Assembly (NCBI GenBank): GCA_027487585.1
Contig: JAIYDH010000153.1
Span: 1 to 48,899 of the forward strand
DNA from: Rubrivivax sp.
Lineage (GTDB): Bacteria; Pseudomonadota; Gammaproteobacteria; Burkholderiales; Burkholderiaceae_C
Direction: 5' to 3'
Length of the DNA stretch: 48,899 nt
Shown: positions 29,349 through 37,166 of the stretch, piece after piece
Numbering within the stretch: position 1 is the first letter of the stretch
Layout of the letters: each line of letters opens with the position of its first letter
The notes under the pieces: model-generated
Seen by the model: the letters and a program-made list of their open reading frames with translations, nothing else
Told to the model about the DNA's origin: nothing
Databases searched by the model: none
Translations under genes and position numbers: made by a program

Positions 29349-30685
29349 CTCCCGCTGCGTCCGCGCCCGGCGTGCCAGATGCGCCGGCCGACCCCTGGTA
29401 CCTGCGTTTCGACGGCGCCCGCTACGGGGGCCGCCGGCTGCGGCGGCCGCGCTGGCTGATCTACTCCGTGGCTGCCTTGTCGGTTGGGCTGCTGGTGTGG
29501 GCCACGGTGGCCACCGTCGACCGCGTGGTGCGCTCGACCGGCCGCATCGTCCCGTCGGGCAAGCCGCAGCTGGTGCAGCATCTGGAAGGCGGCATCGTCT
29601 CCGTCGTGTACGCGCGCGAGGGCGATGTGGTCCGGCCGGGCGACAACCTGGTGGCGGTCTCCGACCTCGCGGCCAGTTCGATGCTCGGTGAGAAACAGGC
29701 CCGGCTGAACGGTCTGCTGGCCCGCACCTCGCGCCTGGAGGCCGAGGCCACCGGGGCCAGCCGATTCGTGCCACCGCTCCCGTTGACCCAGAACTCCCCG
29801 GAGGTCACCAACGAGGCGGCAGCGTTCGCCGCGCGGCAGTCGCGCCTGACCCAGAGCCTGCGCGTGCTGGAAGAGCAGGCGACCCAGAAGCGGCAGGAGG
29901 CGGCCGAGCTCGAGGCACGCAAGCGCGGACTGGCCGCCGAACTCGAAGTGGCGCGCCAGCAGCTGGTGCTGGTGCAGAGCATGGTGGTGCGGCAGGCGGG
30001 TTCGCAGCTCGAGATGCTTGAGGCACGCGGCCGCGTCGAGCGGCTGACGACCCAGATCCGCGAGGCCGAAGCGACCTTGCCGAGGCTGGCTTCGGCCGCT
30101 GCCGAGCTGCAGGCACGGCAGGCCGAGTCGGTGGCCCAGTCGCGCAGCGAGGCCCGCACCCAGCTCTCCGAGGCGCGCGTCGAACTGCGCCGCCTGCAGG
30201 AGGACATCAAGACCGAGGACGACCGCGTCCGCCGCACGGTGGTCACGGCCCCGGTCGGCGGCACCATCAACAAGGTGCTCGCCAACACCGTGGGCGGCGT
30301 GGTCAAGCCTGGTGAGACGCTGGTGGAGATCACCCCCAGCGGCGGCGCGCTGCTCGTGGAGGCGCGCGCCTCGCCGGCCGATCGCGGCGCGCTGCAGACC
30401 GGCCAGCCGGCCCGGGTGCGCGTGGCTGCCTTCGATTACACGCTCTACGGCACGCTTGACGCGCGCATCACCGAGATCAGTGCCGACAGCCTGCAGGACG
30501 AGCGCGGCGAGCGCTTCTTCCGCGTGGCGCTGGAGGTGGATCCATCCAGCCTGGCCACCTTCAGCCAGGGTGTCACCCCGGGGATGACGGTGCTGGCCGA
30601 TGTCGTCACCGGACGCCGCACCGTGCTGCAGTACCTGCTGAGCCCCGTCCGCGGACTGGCCAGCACCGCCTTCCGGGACCGTTGA
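29345..30685 (+). CDS. HlyD-family membrane fusion protein of type I secretion
   Basis: A 446-residue periplasmic adaptor. It starts at a GTG that overlaps the previous stop (GTGA, 29345-29348), so it is translationally coupled. Cytoplasmic residues 1-36 precede one TM helix (38-58). A half lipoyl motif STGRIVPSGKPQLVQHLEGGIV (64-85) and DVVRPGDNLV follow, then a long helical hairpin (about 115-295) and the second lipoyl half VTAPVGGTINKVL (300-312). The beta-barrel part closes with TPGMTVLADVVTGRRTVLQYLLSPV (411-435), the characteristic HlyD/LapC ending. It bridges the ABC transporter and the outer membrane factor. Confidence 0.93.
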   Translation: MTPAASAPGVPDAPADPWYLRFDGARYGGRRLRRPRWLIYSVAALSVGLLVWATVATVDRVVRSTGRIVPSGKPQLVQHLEGGIVSVVYAREGDVVRPGDNLVAVSDLAASSMLGEKQARLNGLLARTSRLEAEATGASRFVPPLPLTQNSPEVTNEAAAFAARQSRLTQSLRVLEEQATQKRQEAAELEARKRGLAAELEVARQQLVLVQSMVVRQAGSQLEMLEARGRVERLTTQIREAEATLPRLASAAAELQARQAESVAQSRSEARTQLSEARVELRRLQEDIKTEDDRVRRTVVTAPVGGTINKVLANTVGGVVKPGETLVEITPSGGALLVEARASPADRGALQTGQPARVRVAAFDYTLYGTLDARITEISADSLQDERGERFFRVALEVDPSSLATFSQGVTPGMTVLADVVTGRRTVLQYLLSPVRGLASTAFRDR

Positions 30686-30728
30686 GACCCGCTCGCCCCG
30701 CCCACGCTTCCCACGCCGAGGAACTCCG

Positions 30729-32090
30729 ATGACAACCGAAACCATCCAGCCCCCCTGGCCCGCACCGGATGCGGCGGCCGCGCCCGCGACGGCGCCGCCA
30801 ACGCTGAACGGCGAGCGCCTGAGCCGTCGCTACGCCTTCGTGGTCTGGCTGCCTGCGCTCCTGCTGCTGGCCGGCGCCTTGGCGACATGGGACTTCGTCA
30901 GCAACGCGCTGATGTCGGCCCCCTTGTTGAACGGCAAGATCCTGCTGTGCCTGGCTTGGGGCGTGTGGACGATGTCGGGCCACGTGCGCGCGATCTATCG
31001 CGAGGACCGCGTGTTCCACGACGGGCTGCTGTGGCTGAAGGGCGGCGCGCGCAGCGGCGTGCAGGACCCCCGCCTGGGCCCTCCTGCCTACGTGACCGGC
31101 ATGATCGAACGCCTGGGCAAGCTCGGCCTGGGCCACCAGGTGTACGTGCACAGCGCGGCCACCGAGCCCGAGTTCGAGGCCCTGGGCCAGTACCTCGAGC
31201 GGCGCCAGGAACTGTCGCAGTTCCTGGTGGGCCTGATGGTGGGTCTGGGACTGCTGGGCACCTTCATCGGCCTGCTGCAGACCCTCGTCGCGACCTCCGA
31301 TCTGATCGGCACCATCGCCAGCAGCGCCGGCGGAGGAGGCGGCAAGATGGAGGAGGAGTTCGCCAAGATCGTTGGCGGGCTGCAGAAGCCACTCAGCGCC
31401 ATGGGCATCGCCTTCTCGGCGTCGATGTTCGGCCTTGTCGGCTCGATCGTGCTGGGCTTCCAGATGGTCGTGGTGCGCAAGTGCGCCACCGACTTCGTGG
31501 AGGTGGTGCGCCGCGAGGTGCTGTCGATGGCCGAGGCCAGCAAGGTGAACAAGGAAGTCGAGATCACCGAGCGCTTCCTGGCCTCGCTGCTGGCCGACGT
31601 GCTCGAGCAGCACCGTGCAGCCGATGCCGGCCTGCAGCGTGTGGCCAGCCGCATCGAGGCGCTGGTGCCCGAGGTGCATGGCTCGGCGAAGGCCTCGACC
31701 CAGCTCGCCGAGCGCGTGGCCAGCCAGGAGGCCGTGCTGGAGCGCACGGCCGCCGCAGTAGGCGCGCTGGGCACGGCGGTGCCGGCCATGGCGCGCCTGG
31801 CCGACTCGACCGGCGGTGTGCTCGAACACAGCCGCGCCGCACAGGAGAGGCTGGACCGGATGCTCGAGCACCTGCCGCGGCAGGAGGAGCTGATGGTGCG
31901 CCTGGACGACGCGCTGGGCCGGGTTGACGCGCTCGGCAACCGGCTCGAGCAGGTGGCCGCATCGGCCGACGATCTGCGCGACGAGGTCCGCGGCCAGTCT
32001 GCCGCACTCAAGCGCATGGACGGCACGCTGTGGAACCTTGAGCAAGAGCGGCTGCGCCAGGCGCTGGCCACGCCGTCCAAGGGGGCCTGA
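30729..32090 (+). CDS. MotA/TolQ/ExbB (SiiB-like) proton-channel protein with long coiled coil
   Basis: A 453-residue inner membrane protein. Hydrophobic segments lie near 36-56, 68-84, 163-187 and 221-247. The last two contain GLMVGLGLLGTFIGLLQTL and LSAMGIAFSASMFGLVGS, the conserved motifs of the MotA/TolQ/ExbB proton-channel family. A loop of about 75 residues separates the first and second hairpins. Residues about 270-445 are hydrophilic, heptad-like and predicted coiled coil (ASRIEALVPEV, DDALGRVDALGNRLEQVAASADDL), which ExbB and TolQ lack. With the Asp-bearing MotB/SiiA-like protein it could form an ion-driven unit that energises or gates export or release of the RTX protein, as proposed for SiiAB in Salmonella SPI4. 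It is 43 bases after hlyD and 1 base before the HDOD gene. Confidence 0.75.
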   Translation: MTTETIQPPWPAPDAAAAPATAPPTLNGERLSRRYAFVVWLPALLLLAGALATWDFVSNALMSAPLLNGKILLCLAWGVWTMSGHVRAIYREDRVFHDGLLWLKGGARSGVQDPRLGPPAYVTGMIERLGKLGLGHQVYVHSAATEPEFEALGQYLERRQELSQFLVGLMVGLGLLGTFIGLLQTLVATSDLIGTIASSAGGGGGKMEEEFAKIVGGLQKPLSAMGIAFSASMFGLVGSIVLGFQMVVVRKCATDFVEVVRREVLSMAEASKVNKEVEITERFLASLLADVLEQHRAADAGLQRVASRIEALVPEVHGSAKASTQLAERVASQEAVLERTAAAVGALGTAVPAMARLADSTGGVLEHSRAAQERLDRMLEHLPRQEELMVRLDDALGRVDALGNRLEQVAASADDLRDEVRGQSAALKRMDGTLWNLEQERLRQALATPSKGA

Positions 32091-32091
32091 G

Positions 32092-33045
32092 GTGAACCCG
32101 AACGCGCAAGCGAACCCCGGCGAGATCGGCTTCGATCCCGATCCGACCTCACTACCCCGGCGCCTGGCGCAAGCCCGTGAGGCCGTGCTGCTGGACAGCG
32201 CCCTTCCCAGGGTGCCGCGGGTGGTGCTCAACGTGATCGAACAGCTGCGCCACCCCGGCGTGTCCACCGCCAGTCTGGTGCAGGAGATCGAGCGCGACCC
32301 GGTGCTCGCGGCCCAGGTGTTGCGGATGGCGAACTCGCCCTTCTATGCCGGGCGCCGGCAGGTGGGATCCATTTACGAGGCGGTCGGCCTGATCGGCACC
32401 TCCGCGCTGCAGACGCTGGTCCTGGCCAGCGGCATTACCGGCGCTTTCGGGCGTGTGCCCGGCGTCGACCTGCGGGCGTTCTGGCTCGAGGCGGTGGCCA
32501 CCGGCCACGCCGCCCGGACGCTGGCGCGCCTGGTCGACGCCGACCGTGAGGCGGCCTTCCTGGCCGGCCTGCTGCACGGCACCGGCCACTTGATCTTGTG
32601 CTGCCTGCATGGGGCGCGGCTGGCCCAGGCGCTGTCGTCCATCCGCCGCGTGCGCGGTGCCAAACTCGCCGCGCTGGAACTGGCCCACACCGGGCTCGGC
32701 CACCCCGAGGTCGGCGCGGCCTGGCTCGACGGGCTGGGCCTGCCTGAACCGATCGTGCAGGCCGTGGCCCTGCAGCTGCAGCCGGCCTCGCTGGATCAGC
32801 CAGGGCTGGCCGCGCTGCTGCGCCTGGCGCTGTCGATGGTGGCCGCGCTCGACGCCCGCGTACCGGTGGACAAGGCCATCGCCCAGCTCGACGCGCGGGC
32901 GATCGCGCTGTTCGACCGCCCAGGCAAGCCGGGGATCGACCCGTTTGGCGAGCGGCTCGTCGAGCCGCTGTCCGACTGGGCCGCACTCGAGCCGGCGTTC
33001 GCGGGGCGCCAGGATGCCGCGGCCGCGGTCGGAGCCCTGCCATGA
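32092..33045 (+). CDS. HDOD-domain protein
   Basis: A 317-residue cytoplasmic protein starting at GTG (32092), one base after the previous stop, with GGGGG as a possible ribosome site. The HDOD domain spans about 37-240: LPRVPRVVLNVIEQL, LVQEIERDPVLAAQVLRMANSPFY (the signature opening), EAVGLIGTSALQTLVLAS, and LLHGTGHLIL. HDOD domains are catalytically dead relatives of HD phosphohydrolases that act as signalling scaffolds, often with c-di-GMP proteins. Here the gene overlaps the GGDEF-EAL gene by 4 bases (ATGA), so the two products are probably made in equal amounts and act together. The C-terminal 70 residues have no recognised domain. Confidence 0.88.
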   Translation: MNPNAQANPGEIGFDPDPTSLPRRLAQAREAVLLDSALPRVPRVVLNVIEQLRHPGVSTASLVQEIERDPVLAAQVLRMANSPFYAGRRQVGSIYEAVGLIGTSALQTLVLASGITGAFGRVPGVDLRAFWLEAVATGHAARTLARLVDADREAAFLAGLLHGTGHLILCCLHGARLAQALSSIRRVRGAKLAALELAHTGLGHPEVGAAWLDGLGLPEPIVQAVALQLQPASLDQPGLAALLRLALSMVAALDARVPVDKAIAQLDARAIALFDRPGKPGIDPFGERLVEPLSDWAALEPAFAGRQDAAAAVGALP

Positions 33046-34631
33046 GCGCCGACGTGCCGATCTGGGCGCTGGCGCCCGCGGTGCTGGTGCCGCTGGCCGT
33101 GGCTGCAGCCGTGTGGTACCGAAGCCGCCGTCGCGAGCGCGTGGAGCTTGAGGCCCTGGCCGCCCAGGTGCGAGCCGTCAGCGAGGGCCGCTTCGAGCAG
33201 CGCGCGCAGCCGCCGCAAGCGTCGCTGCAGCCGCTGGCGCGGGCAATCAACGTCATGGCGGCGCAGCTCGCTCAGCTGTTTGCGGAGCGCGACGCCCAGG
33301 TGGGTGCGCTGCGCAACGAGGCCGAACGAGACCCGCTGACGGGCCTGGCAAGCCGCGCGCCGTTCATGGCCCGCGTGGCCGCTCGCGTGGCCGATGACGG
33401 CGCGTCGTCGGGCACGCTGGCCATCCTGCGTCTGCACGACCTGGTCGGCCTGAACCGACGTTTCGGTCGCGATCGGGGCACCGAACTGCTGCTCAGCGTG
33501 GCGGCGCTGCTGCGGCTGCGGGCGGTGCGATTTGAACGGACCGCAGGTGCTGCCGGTGTCGCCGAGCCTGTGGCAGTGGCGCGGCTGAACGGGGCTGACT
33601 TCGGGCTGTTGCTGCCGCCGGCCGCGCCGGGCGCGGCCGAGGCCTGGCTCGCCGACCTGGTGCGTGCCTTGCGCGCGCTTCCGGTGCTTGCTGACGCCGG
33701 GCAGGGCCGCGTGGGCTGGATCGGGGCGAGCCGCTGGCGCCCCGGCGAGTCGATGGCCGACCTGATGGCACGCGCCGACGCGATGCTGCAGACCTGCGAG
33801 ACGGCGGACGTGGACTGGCGCTGCGCCGAGCCCGAGCAGGAAGGCGTCATGAGTGTCGCGCGCTGGCGCGTGGCCCTTGAGGACGCACTTGGGACCGGAC
33901 GGGTCTCGCTGGCGCTGCACGCGGTGGAGGACCGCTCGGGCAGCCGGGTGCTGATGCACGCGGTGCCGGTGATCGAACTGCCCGACGGAAGGCGCCTGGA
34001 GGGCGACGAGTTCGTCGCCCCGGCGGCGCGCTGCATGCGACGCCCCGACGTCGATCTGCGCGTGTTGGAACTCGCCGTCGATGCGCTCGGCCGCGAGGAG
34101 GGTTCCATTCAGGTCGAGGTCGGCTGGGAGTCGGCGCTGCGGCCGAACTTCCTGCTTCGCTTGGGGACGGTGCTGGAGCGGGCCGGTCCGACGGCGGCGC
34201 GGTTGATGCTGGCCGTGGACGTGCGCGCCGGCCGGCACGGCGGGCTGGCGCCGCTGGCGCCGCTCTTCGACCTGCTGCGCCGCCATGGCGTGCGGGCAGC
34301 GCTCGACGGCGTGGACGGGCCGTTCGGCGACCTGAACGAACTGGGCCGTCTGGGCCTGACCTCGCTGATCTTGGACGAGTCGTTGTGCACAGGCATCGCC
34401 GCGCCTGCGGCTGCGGGCCAGCGGCAGTTGGCGGCGATCCTGGTGCAGGTCGCGCACGCACAGGGACTCAGTGTCGCGGCCCGCGGCATCGGCGACCTGC
34501 ACGACCTGCGCAGTCTGTGGGACCTGGGCATCGACCGGGCGAGCGGCCCGGCGCTGCAGGCCGAGCCAGCCGAGCCGGCCGAGGAGGGCGTGCCAGCTCG
34601 GGGGACGTACGAGCTTCAAGGGGCCTCGTGA
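33042..34631 (+). CDS. Membrane-anchored degenerate GGDEF-EAL protein (c-di-GMP receptor-like)
   Basis: A 529-residue protein with one N-terminal TM helix (about 8-26), a short HAMP-like/coiled segment (30-95), a GGDEF-type domain (about 96-250, opening RDPLTGLASRAPFM) and an EAL-type domain (about 270-506). The GGDEF motif is NGADF (183-187), so cyclase activity is unlikely. In the EAL domain the signature Glu region reads HAVPVIEL and the DDFGTG loop reads DGVDGPFGDL (422-431). The catalytic Lys position falls in LILDES and the AEGVE motif is ARGIG. Both active sites are therefore lost, as in LapD, the c-di-GMP sensor for the LapA adhesin. Unlike LapD it has only one TM helix and no periplasmic output domain, so it cannot hold a periplasmic protease in the same way. 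It could instead signal to the exporter or the HDOD partner. The start is coupled to the HDOD gene. Confidence 0.82.
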   Translation: MSADVPIWALAPAVLVPLAVAAAVWYRSRRRERVELEALAAQVRAVSEGRFEQRAQPPQASLQPLARAINVMAAQLAQLFAERDAQVGALRNEAERDPLTGLASRAPFMARVAARVADDGASSGTLAILRLHDLVGLNRRFGRDRGTELLLSVAALLRLRAVRFERTAGAAGVAEPVAVARLNGADFGLLLPPAAPGAAEAWLADLVRALRALPVLADAGQGRVGWIGASRWRPGESMADLMARADAMLQTCETADVDWRCAEPEQEGVMSVARWRVALEDALGTGRVSLALHAVEDRSGSRVLMHAVPVIELPDGRRLEGDEFVAPAARCMRRPDVDLRVLELAVDALGREEGSIQVEVGWESALRPNFLLRLGTVLERAGPTAARLMLAVDVRAGRHGGLAPLAPLFDLLRRHGVRAALDGVDGPFGDLNELGRLGLTSLILDESLCTGIAAPAAAGQRQLAAILVQVAHAQGLSVAARGIGDLHDLRSLWDLGIDRASGPALQAEPAEPAEEGVPARGTYELQGAS

Positions 34632-34719
34632 GCTCGATGCACGCAGAGACCCCGCCGACGCGCGACAGAATGCGGTTGGCGCGGAGGGGCTGCCAAAGTC
34701 GATAGGACATGGTGCTGCG

Positions 34720-35928
34720 ATGAGGCTCTTGGTCATTCATCAGAACTTCCCGGGCCAGTTCGGCCACCTGGTCAAGGTCTGGTCGACGAGGCACGGATGG
34801 GACGTCCGGGCCCTGGGACGAGACTTCGCTCCCGGGCTGCCGGGCTTCGAGGCGCTCACCCGGTACACGCTCGCCCGGCAGGTCAGCCCCACGCAGCACC
34901 CCTATCTGAAGCAGATGGAACGGGCCACCTTGCAGGGCCAGGCCGCCGCGCGGGCCATGCTCGCCTTGCGGGCCACCGGTTTTTCGCCCGACGTCATCCT
35001 CGCCCACCCCGGTTGGGGGGAAACGCTGTATGCGAAGGAAGTGTTTCCCCAGGCCCGTTTGGTCCACTTCTGCGAGTGGTACTACCGGCCCACGGGCGGC
35101 GATCTGGGCTTCGACCCGGAGTTCCCGGCAAGCTTCGACGACCGGGCTCGGGTCTGCAACTGGAACGCGCTGCACACGCTGAACCTGACCCAATGCGATG
35201 CGGCGGTCAGCCCGACGGAGTGGCAGCGTCTTCAGCACCCCGAGATCTTCCTGCCGAAGATCGCGGTCCAGCACGAGGGTCTGGACCTGGAGCGCTTGGG
35301 TCCTGACCCGGGAGCATGGGTCCAGTCGCCCAGCGGCCAGGTCTTGCGCGCCGGGGACCCCGTCATCACCTACGTGTCCCGCAATCTGGAACCCTATCGA
35401 GGGTTCCACGTCTTCATGCGGGCCCTGGAGGCGGTCCAGAAGGTGCATTCCCGCTGCCACGCGCTCATCGTGGGTGGCGACGGCGTGAGCTACGGCCGAG
35501 GACCGACGTCGTTCAAGAGCTGGCGGGAGCAGTTGCTGTCGGAGGTGACCCTGGACCCCGAGCGGACGCACTTCCTTGGAAAGCTGCCGTATGGAGACTA
35601 TCTGCGGGTGCTGCAGGTGTCGGCCGCGCATGCCTACCTGACCTACCCCTTTGTCCTGAGCTGGTCCTTGCTGGAGGCCATGGCCTGTGGAGCGCCCATC
35701 GTGGCCAGCCGCACGCCGCCGGTGCAGGAGGTGTTGCGCGAGGGGCGAGGCGCTCGGCTGGTGGCCTTCTCGGACGTCGGTGCCCTCCGCGACGCGATGC
35801 TCGCCCTGCTGGAGGAGTCGGGTCAGGGCAGGCGCCTGGGCGAAGACAACATCCCGGCGGTTGCCAAGTACAGCCTGAGCGCGGGCCTGGCGGGGTTCGA
35901 TGCCCTCCTGTCAGGCACCCGGGCTTGA
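34720..35928 (+). CDS. GT4-type glycosyltransferase (Glyco_trans_4_3-like N-terminus)
   Basis: A 402-residue GT-B glycosyltransferase. The N-terminal half (MRLLVIHQNFPGQFGHL, PDVILAHPGWGETLYAKEVFP, HFCEWYYRPTGGDLGFDPEFP, and HEGLDLERL at 185-193) matches the family with the Glyco_trans_4_3 N-terminal domain. The C-terminal half is the nucleotide-sugar binding GT1/4 domain (ITYVSRNLEPYRGFHVFMRAL; LSWSLLEAMACGAPIVAS with the ExxxxG acceptor at Glu319). No signal peptide or TM, so it is cytoplasmic. It follows the GGDEF-EAL gene after 88 bases and ends the cluster. Likely roles are glycosylation of the RTX protein before export or making a polysaccharide the adhesin binds; the sequence does not decide. 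Codons (more cgg, gga, agg) look slightly unlike the neighbours. ATG at 34720 has AGGA about 12 bases upstream. Confidence 0.85.
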   Translation: MRLLVIHQNFPGQFGHLVKVWSTRHGWDVRALGRDFAPGLPGFEALTRYTLARQVSPTQHPYLKQMERATLQGQAAARAMLALRATGFSPDVILAHPGWGETLYAKEVFPQARLVHFCEWYYRPTGGDLGFDPEFPASFDDRARVCNWNALHTLNLTQCDAAVSPTEWQRLQHPEIFLPKIAVQHEGLDLERLGPDPGAWVQSPSGQVLRAGDPVITYVSRNLEPYRGFHVFMRALEAVQKVHSRCHALIVGGDGVSYGRGPTSFKSWREQLLSEVTLDPERTHFLGKLPYGDYLRVLQVSAAHAYLTYPFVLSWSLLEAMACGAPIVASRTPPVQEVLREGRGARLVAFSDVGALRDAMLALLEESGQGRRLGEDNIPAVAKYSLSAGLAGFDALLSGTRA

Positions 35929-35929
35929 C

Positions 35930-35981
35930 GGCGCCACAAGGTTTGCCCAGGGGTCTGTGGCGCCCGTGACCGCTGCAGCGG
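35930..35981. terminator. Inverted repeats ending the RTX/T1SS cluster
   Basis: GGCGCCACA at 35930-35938 pairs exactly with TGTGGCGCC at 35956-35964 (9-bp stem, 17-base loop), starting one base after the glycosyltransferase stop. A 12-bp palindrome CCGCTGCAGCGG follows at 35970-35981. They lie between the convergent glycosyltransferase and porin genes and could stop transcription from both sides. No T-tract is present, so termination is inferred from position and symmetry only. Confidence 0.45.
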
Positions 35982-35996
35982 CCCCGCGTGCTGGCG

Positions 35997-36998
35997 TCAG
36001 AAGACGAAGATCACGCCGCCGGCGTAGCCGTTGCCCGACTTCTTGACCACGGCCATGTCCTTCGAGGTCTTCCAGTTGCCGGCCTCGAGGTACACGAAGG
36101 TGTTTTTGAGCACCTCCTTGTTCACGAAGACCTCGGACGAGCGGATCTTCAAGGCGCTGTCGTCGTTCTGCGCGTAGTGCAGGCCTAGGGTCCAGCCCGC
36201 CACCGGGACGACGATGCCGAGGGTCGGGCCCTTGCCGATGCCGCCGTTGTCCGCTTCGCCGCCGTCGGTGTAGCCAAGCATCAGCTTGACCGCCTTGAAG
36301 TCGTAGCTGCCGGCGAACGAGGTGAAGCCGGTGACGGTGTTGTCAGCCTTGGTCTGGAACGAGGCGCCGATCAGCAGGTCGCGGGCAGCGTACTTCAGGC
36401 CCACCGAGTACACGTCCTTGGTCGTCGCGGGCTGGAGGCGCGCGATGTAGTTGCCCTTGGGCTGGAAGCCCAGCTGGGCGGTCAGGCCGCCCTGCACCGG
36501 CAGGATGTACTGCAGCGATCGCGACTGGCGGCCGCGGTTCCACACGCCGACGCCGGAGTAGGCACCGGCCGACACGCCGTTGGACGCGCCGTTGAAATCG
36601 AAGTCGATCATGGTCTGGAACGGGACCGAGTCCTGGCGACCGATGCGCAATTCGCCGAACCCGCCAGAGATGCCAACCCAGGCCTGGCGGTTGAAGAAAG
36701 CGTTGCCACCGTTGACCTGGCCGTCGCTGTCGATGCCCCCGGTCTCCAGGCGCAGGTTGGCCTTGAAGCCCGCGCCGAGGTCGAACGCACCCTTGATGCC
36801 GACCCGCGTGGTCGAGTTGCCTTCGCTCGATTCGTTGTCGCCGCCACTGTGGAAGTCGGCCTTCGACTGGGCGACGTAGACATCGCTGTTCAGGCTCTTG
36901 CCGTAGCTGGCGTCGATCAGGCCATACAGGCTCACTTGGGCGTTAGCAGTGCCAACAAGAGCAAGCGCCAGCGCGGTGGCGATCCAAGTTTTCTTCAC
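35997..36998 (-). CDS. Gram-negative general porin (Burkholderiales type)
   Basis: A 333-residue outer-membrane trimeric porin. The signal peptide KKTWIATALALALVGTANA is cleaved before QVSLYGLIDASYGKS, the classic opening strand of betaproteobacterial porins. Internal landmarks are GGDNESSEG, SRVGIKGAFDLGAGFKANLRLETG-like strands and RQAWVGISGGFGELRIGRQ. The protein ends GGVIFVF with the C-terminal Phe needed for BAM-mediated assembly. I choose the GTG at 36996-36998 because GAAGGA lies six bases upstream on the minus strand and it puts the signal peptide at the N-terminus; the longer open frame has no signal. It is slightly shorter than most family members (about 340-390). A possible -10 hexamer TAGACT (minus strand) is at 37034-37039. 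Confidence 0.92.
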   Translation of the reverse strand: MKKTWIATALALALVGTANAQVSLYGLIDASYGKSLNSDVYVAQSKADFHSGGDNESSEGNSTTRVGIKGAFDLGAGFKANLRLETGGIDSDGQVNGGNAFFNRQAWVGISGGFGELRIGRQDSVPFQTMIDFDFNGASNGVSAGAYSGVGVWNRGRQSRSLQYILPVQGGLTAQLGFQPKGNYIARLQPATTKDVYSVGLKYAARDLLIGASFQTKADNTVTGFTSFAGSYDFKAVKLMLGYTDGGEADNGGIGKGPTLGIVVPVAGWTLGLHYAQNDDSALKIRSSEVFVNKEVLKNTFVYLEAGNWKTSKDMAVVKKSGNGYAGGVIFVF

Positions 36999-37078
36999 GG
37001 TCAATCCTTCGATTGGGCTGCGGGCGAACCCGGAGTCTAGGTTCCAGACGGGGAGTCGCCGGGGTCCGCAAAGGCGGG

Positions 37079-37142
37079 CGTTGCATCGTGGCAACGACGG
37101 ATTCGGCCCGGCCCGAGCGCCCGAGAGCCCCGGCGCCGGGGC
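37079..37142. promoter_or_regulatory. Palindromes between rluA and the porin gene
   Basis: A perfect 16-bp palindrome GCCCCGGCGCCGGGGC is at 37127-37142, 24 bases downstream of the rluA stop on the minus strand. It is a candidate rluA terminator stem (stem 6, loop 4), without a strong T-tract. A second inverted repeat, CGTTGC and GCAACG separated by 6 bases (37079-37096), lies closer to the porin and could be an operator. Both are sequence symmetries only. Confidence 0.35.
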
Positions 37143-37166
37143 ATCGCATTCAGCGCAGGCCTCGCA

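Noticed and set aside
34471..34719. Longer start for the glycosyltransferase
   Set aside because: The extra 83 codons overlap the GGDEF-EAL gene in another frame and carry no GT similarity; MRLLVIHQNFPG is the canonical start.
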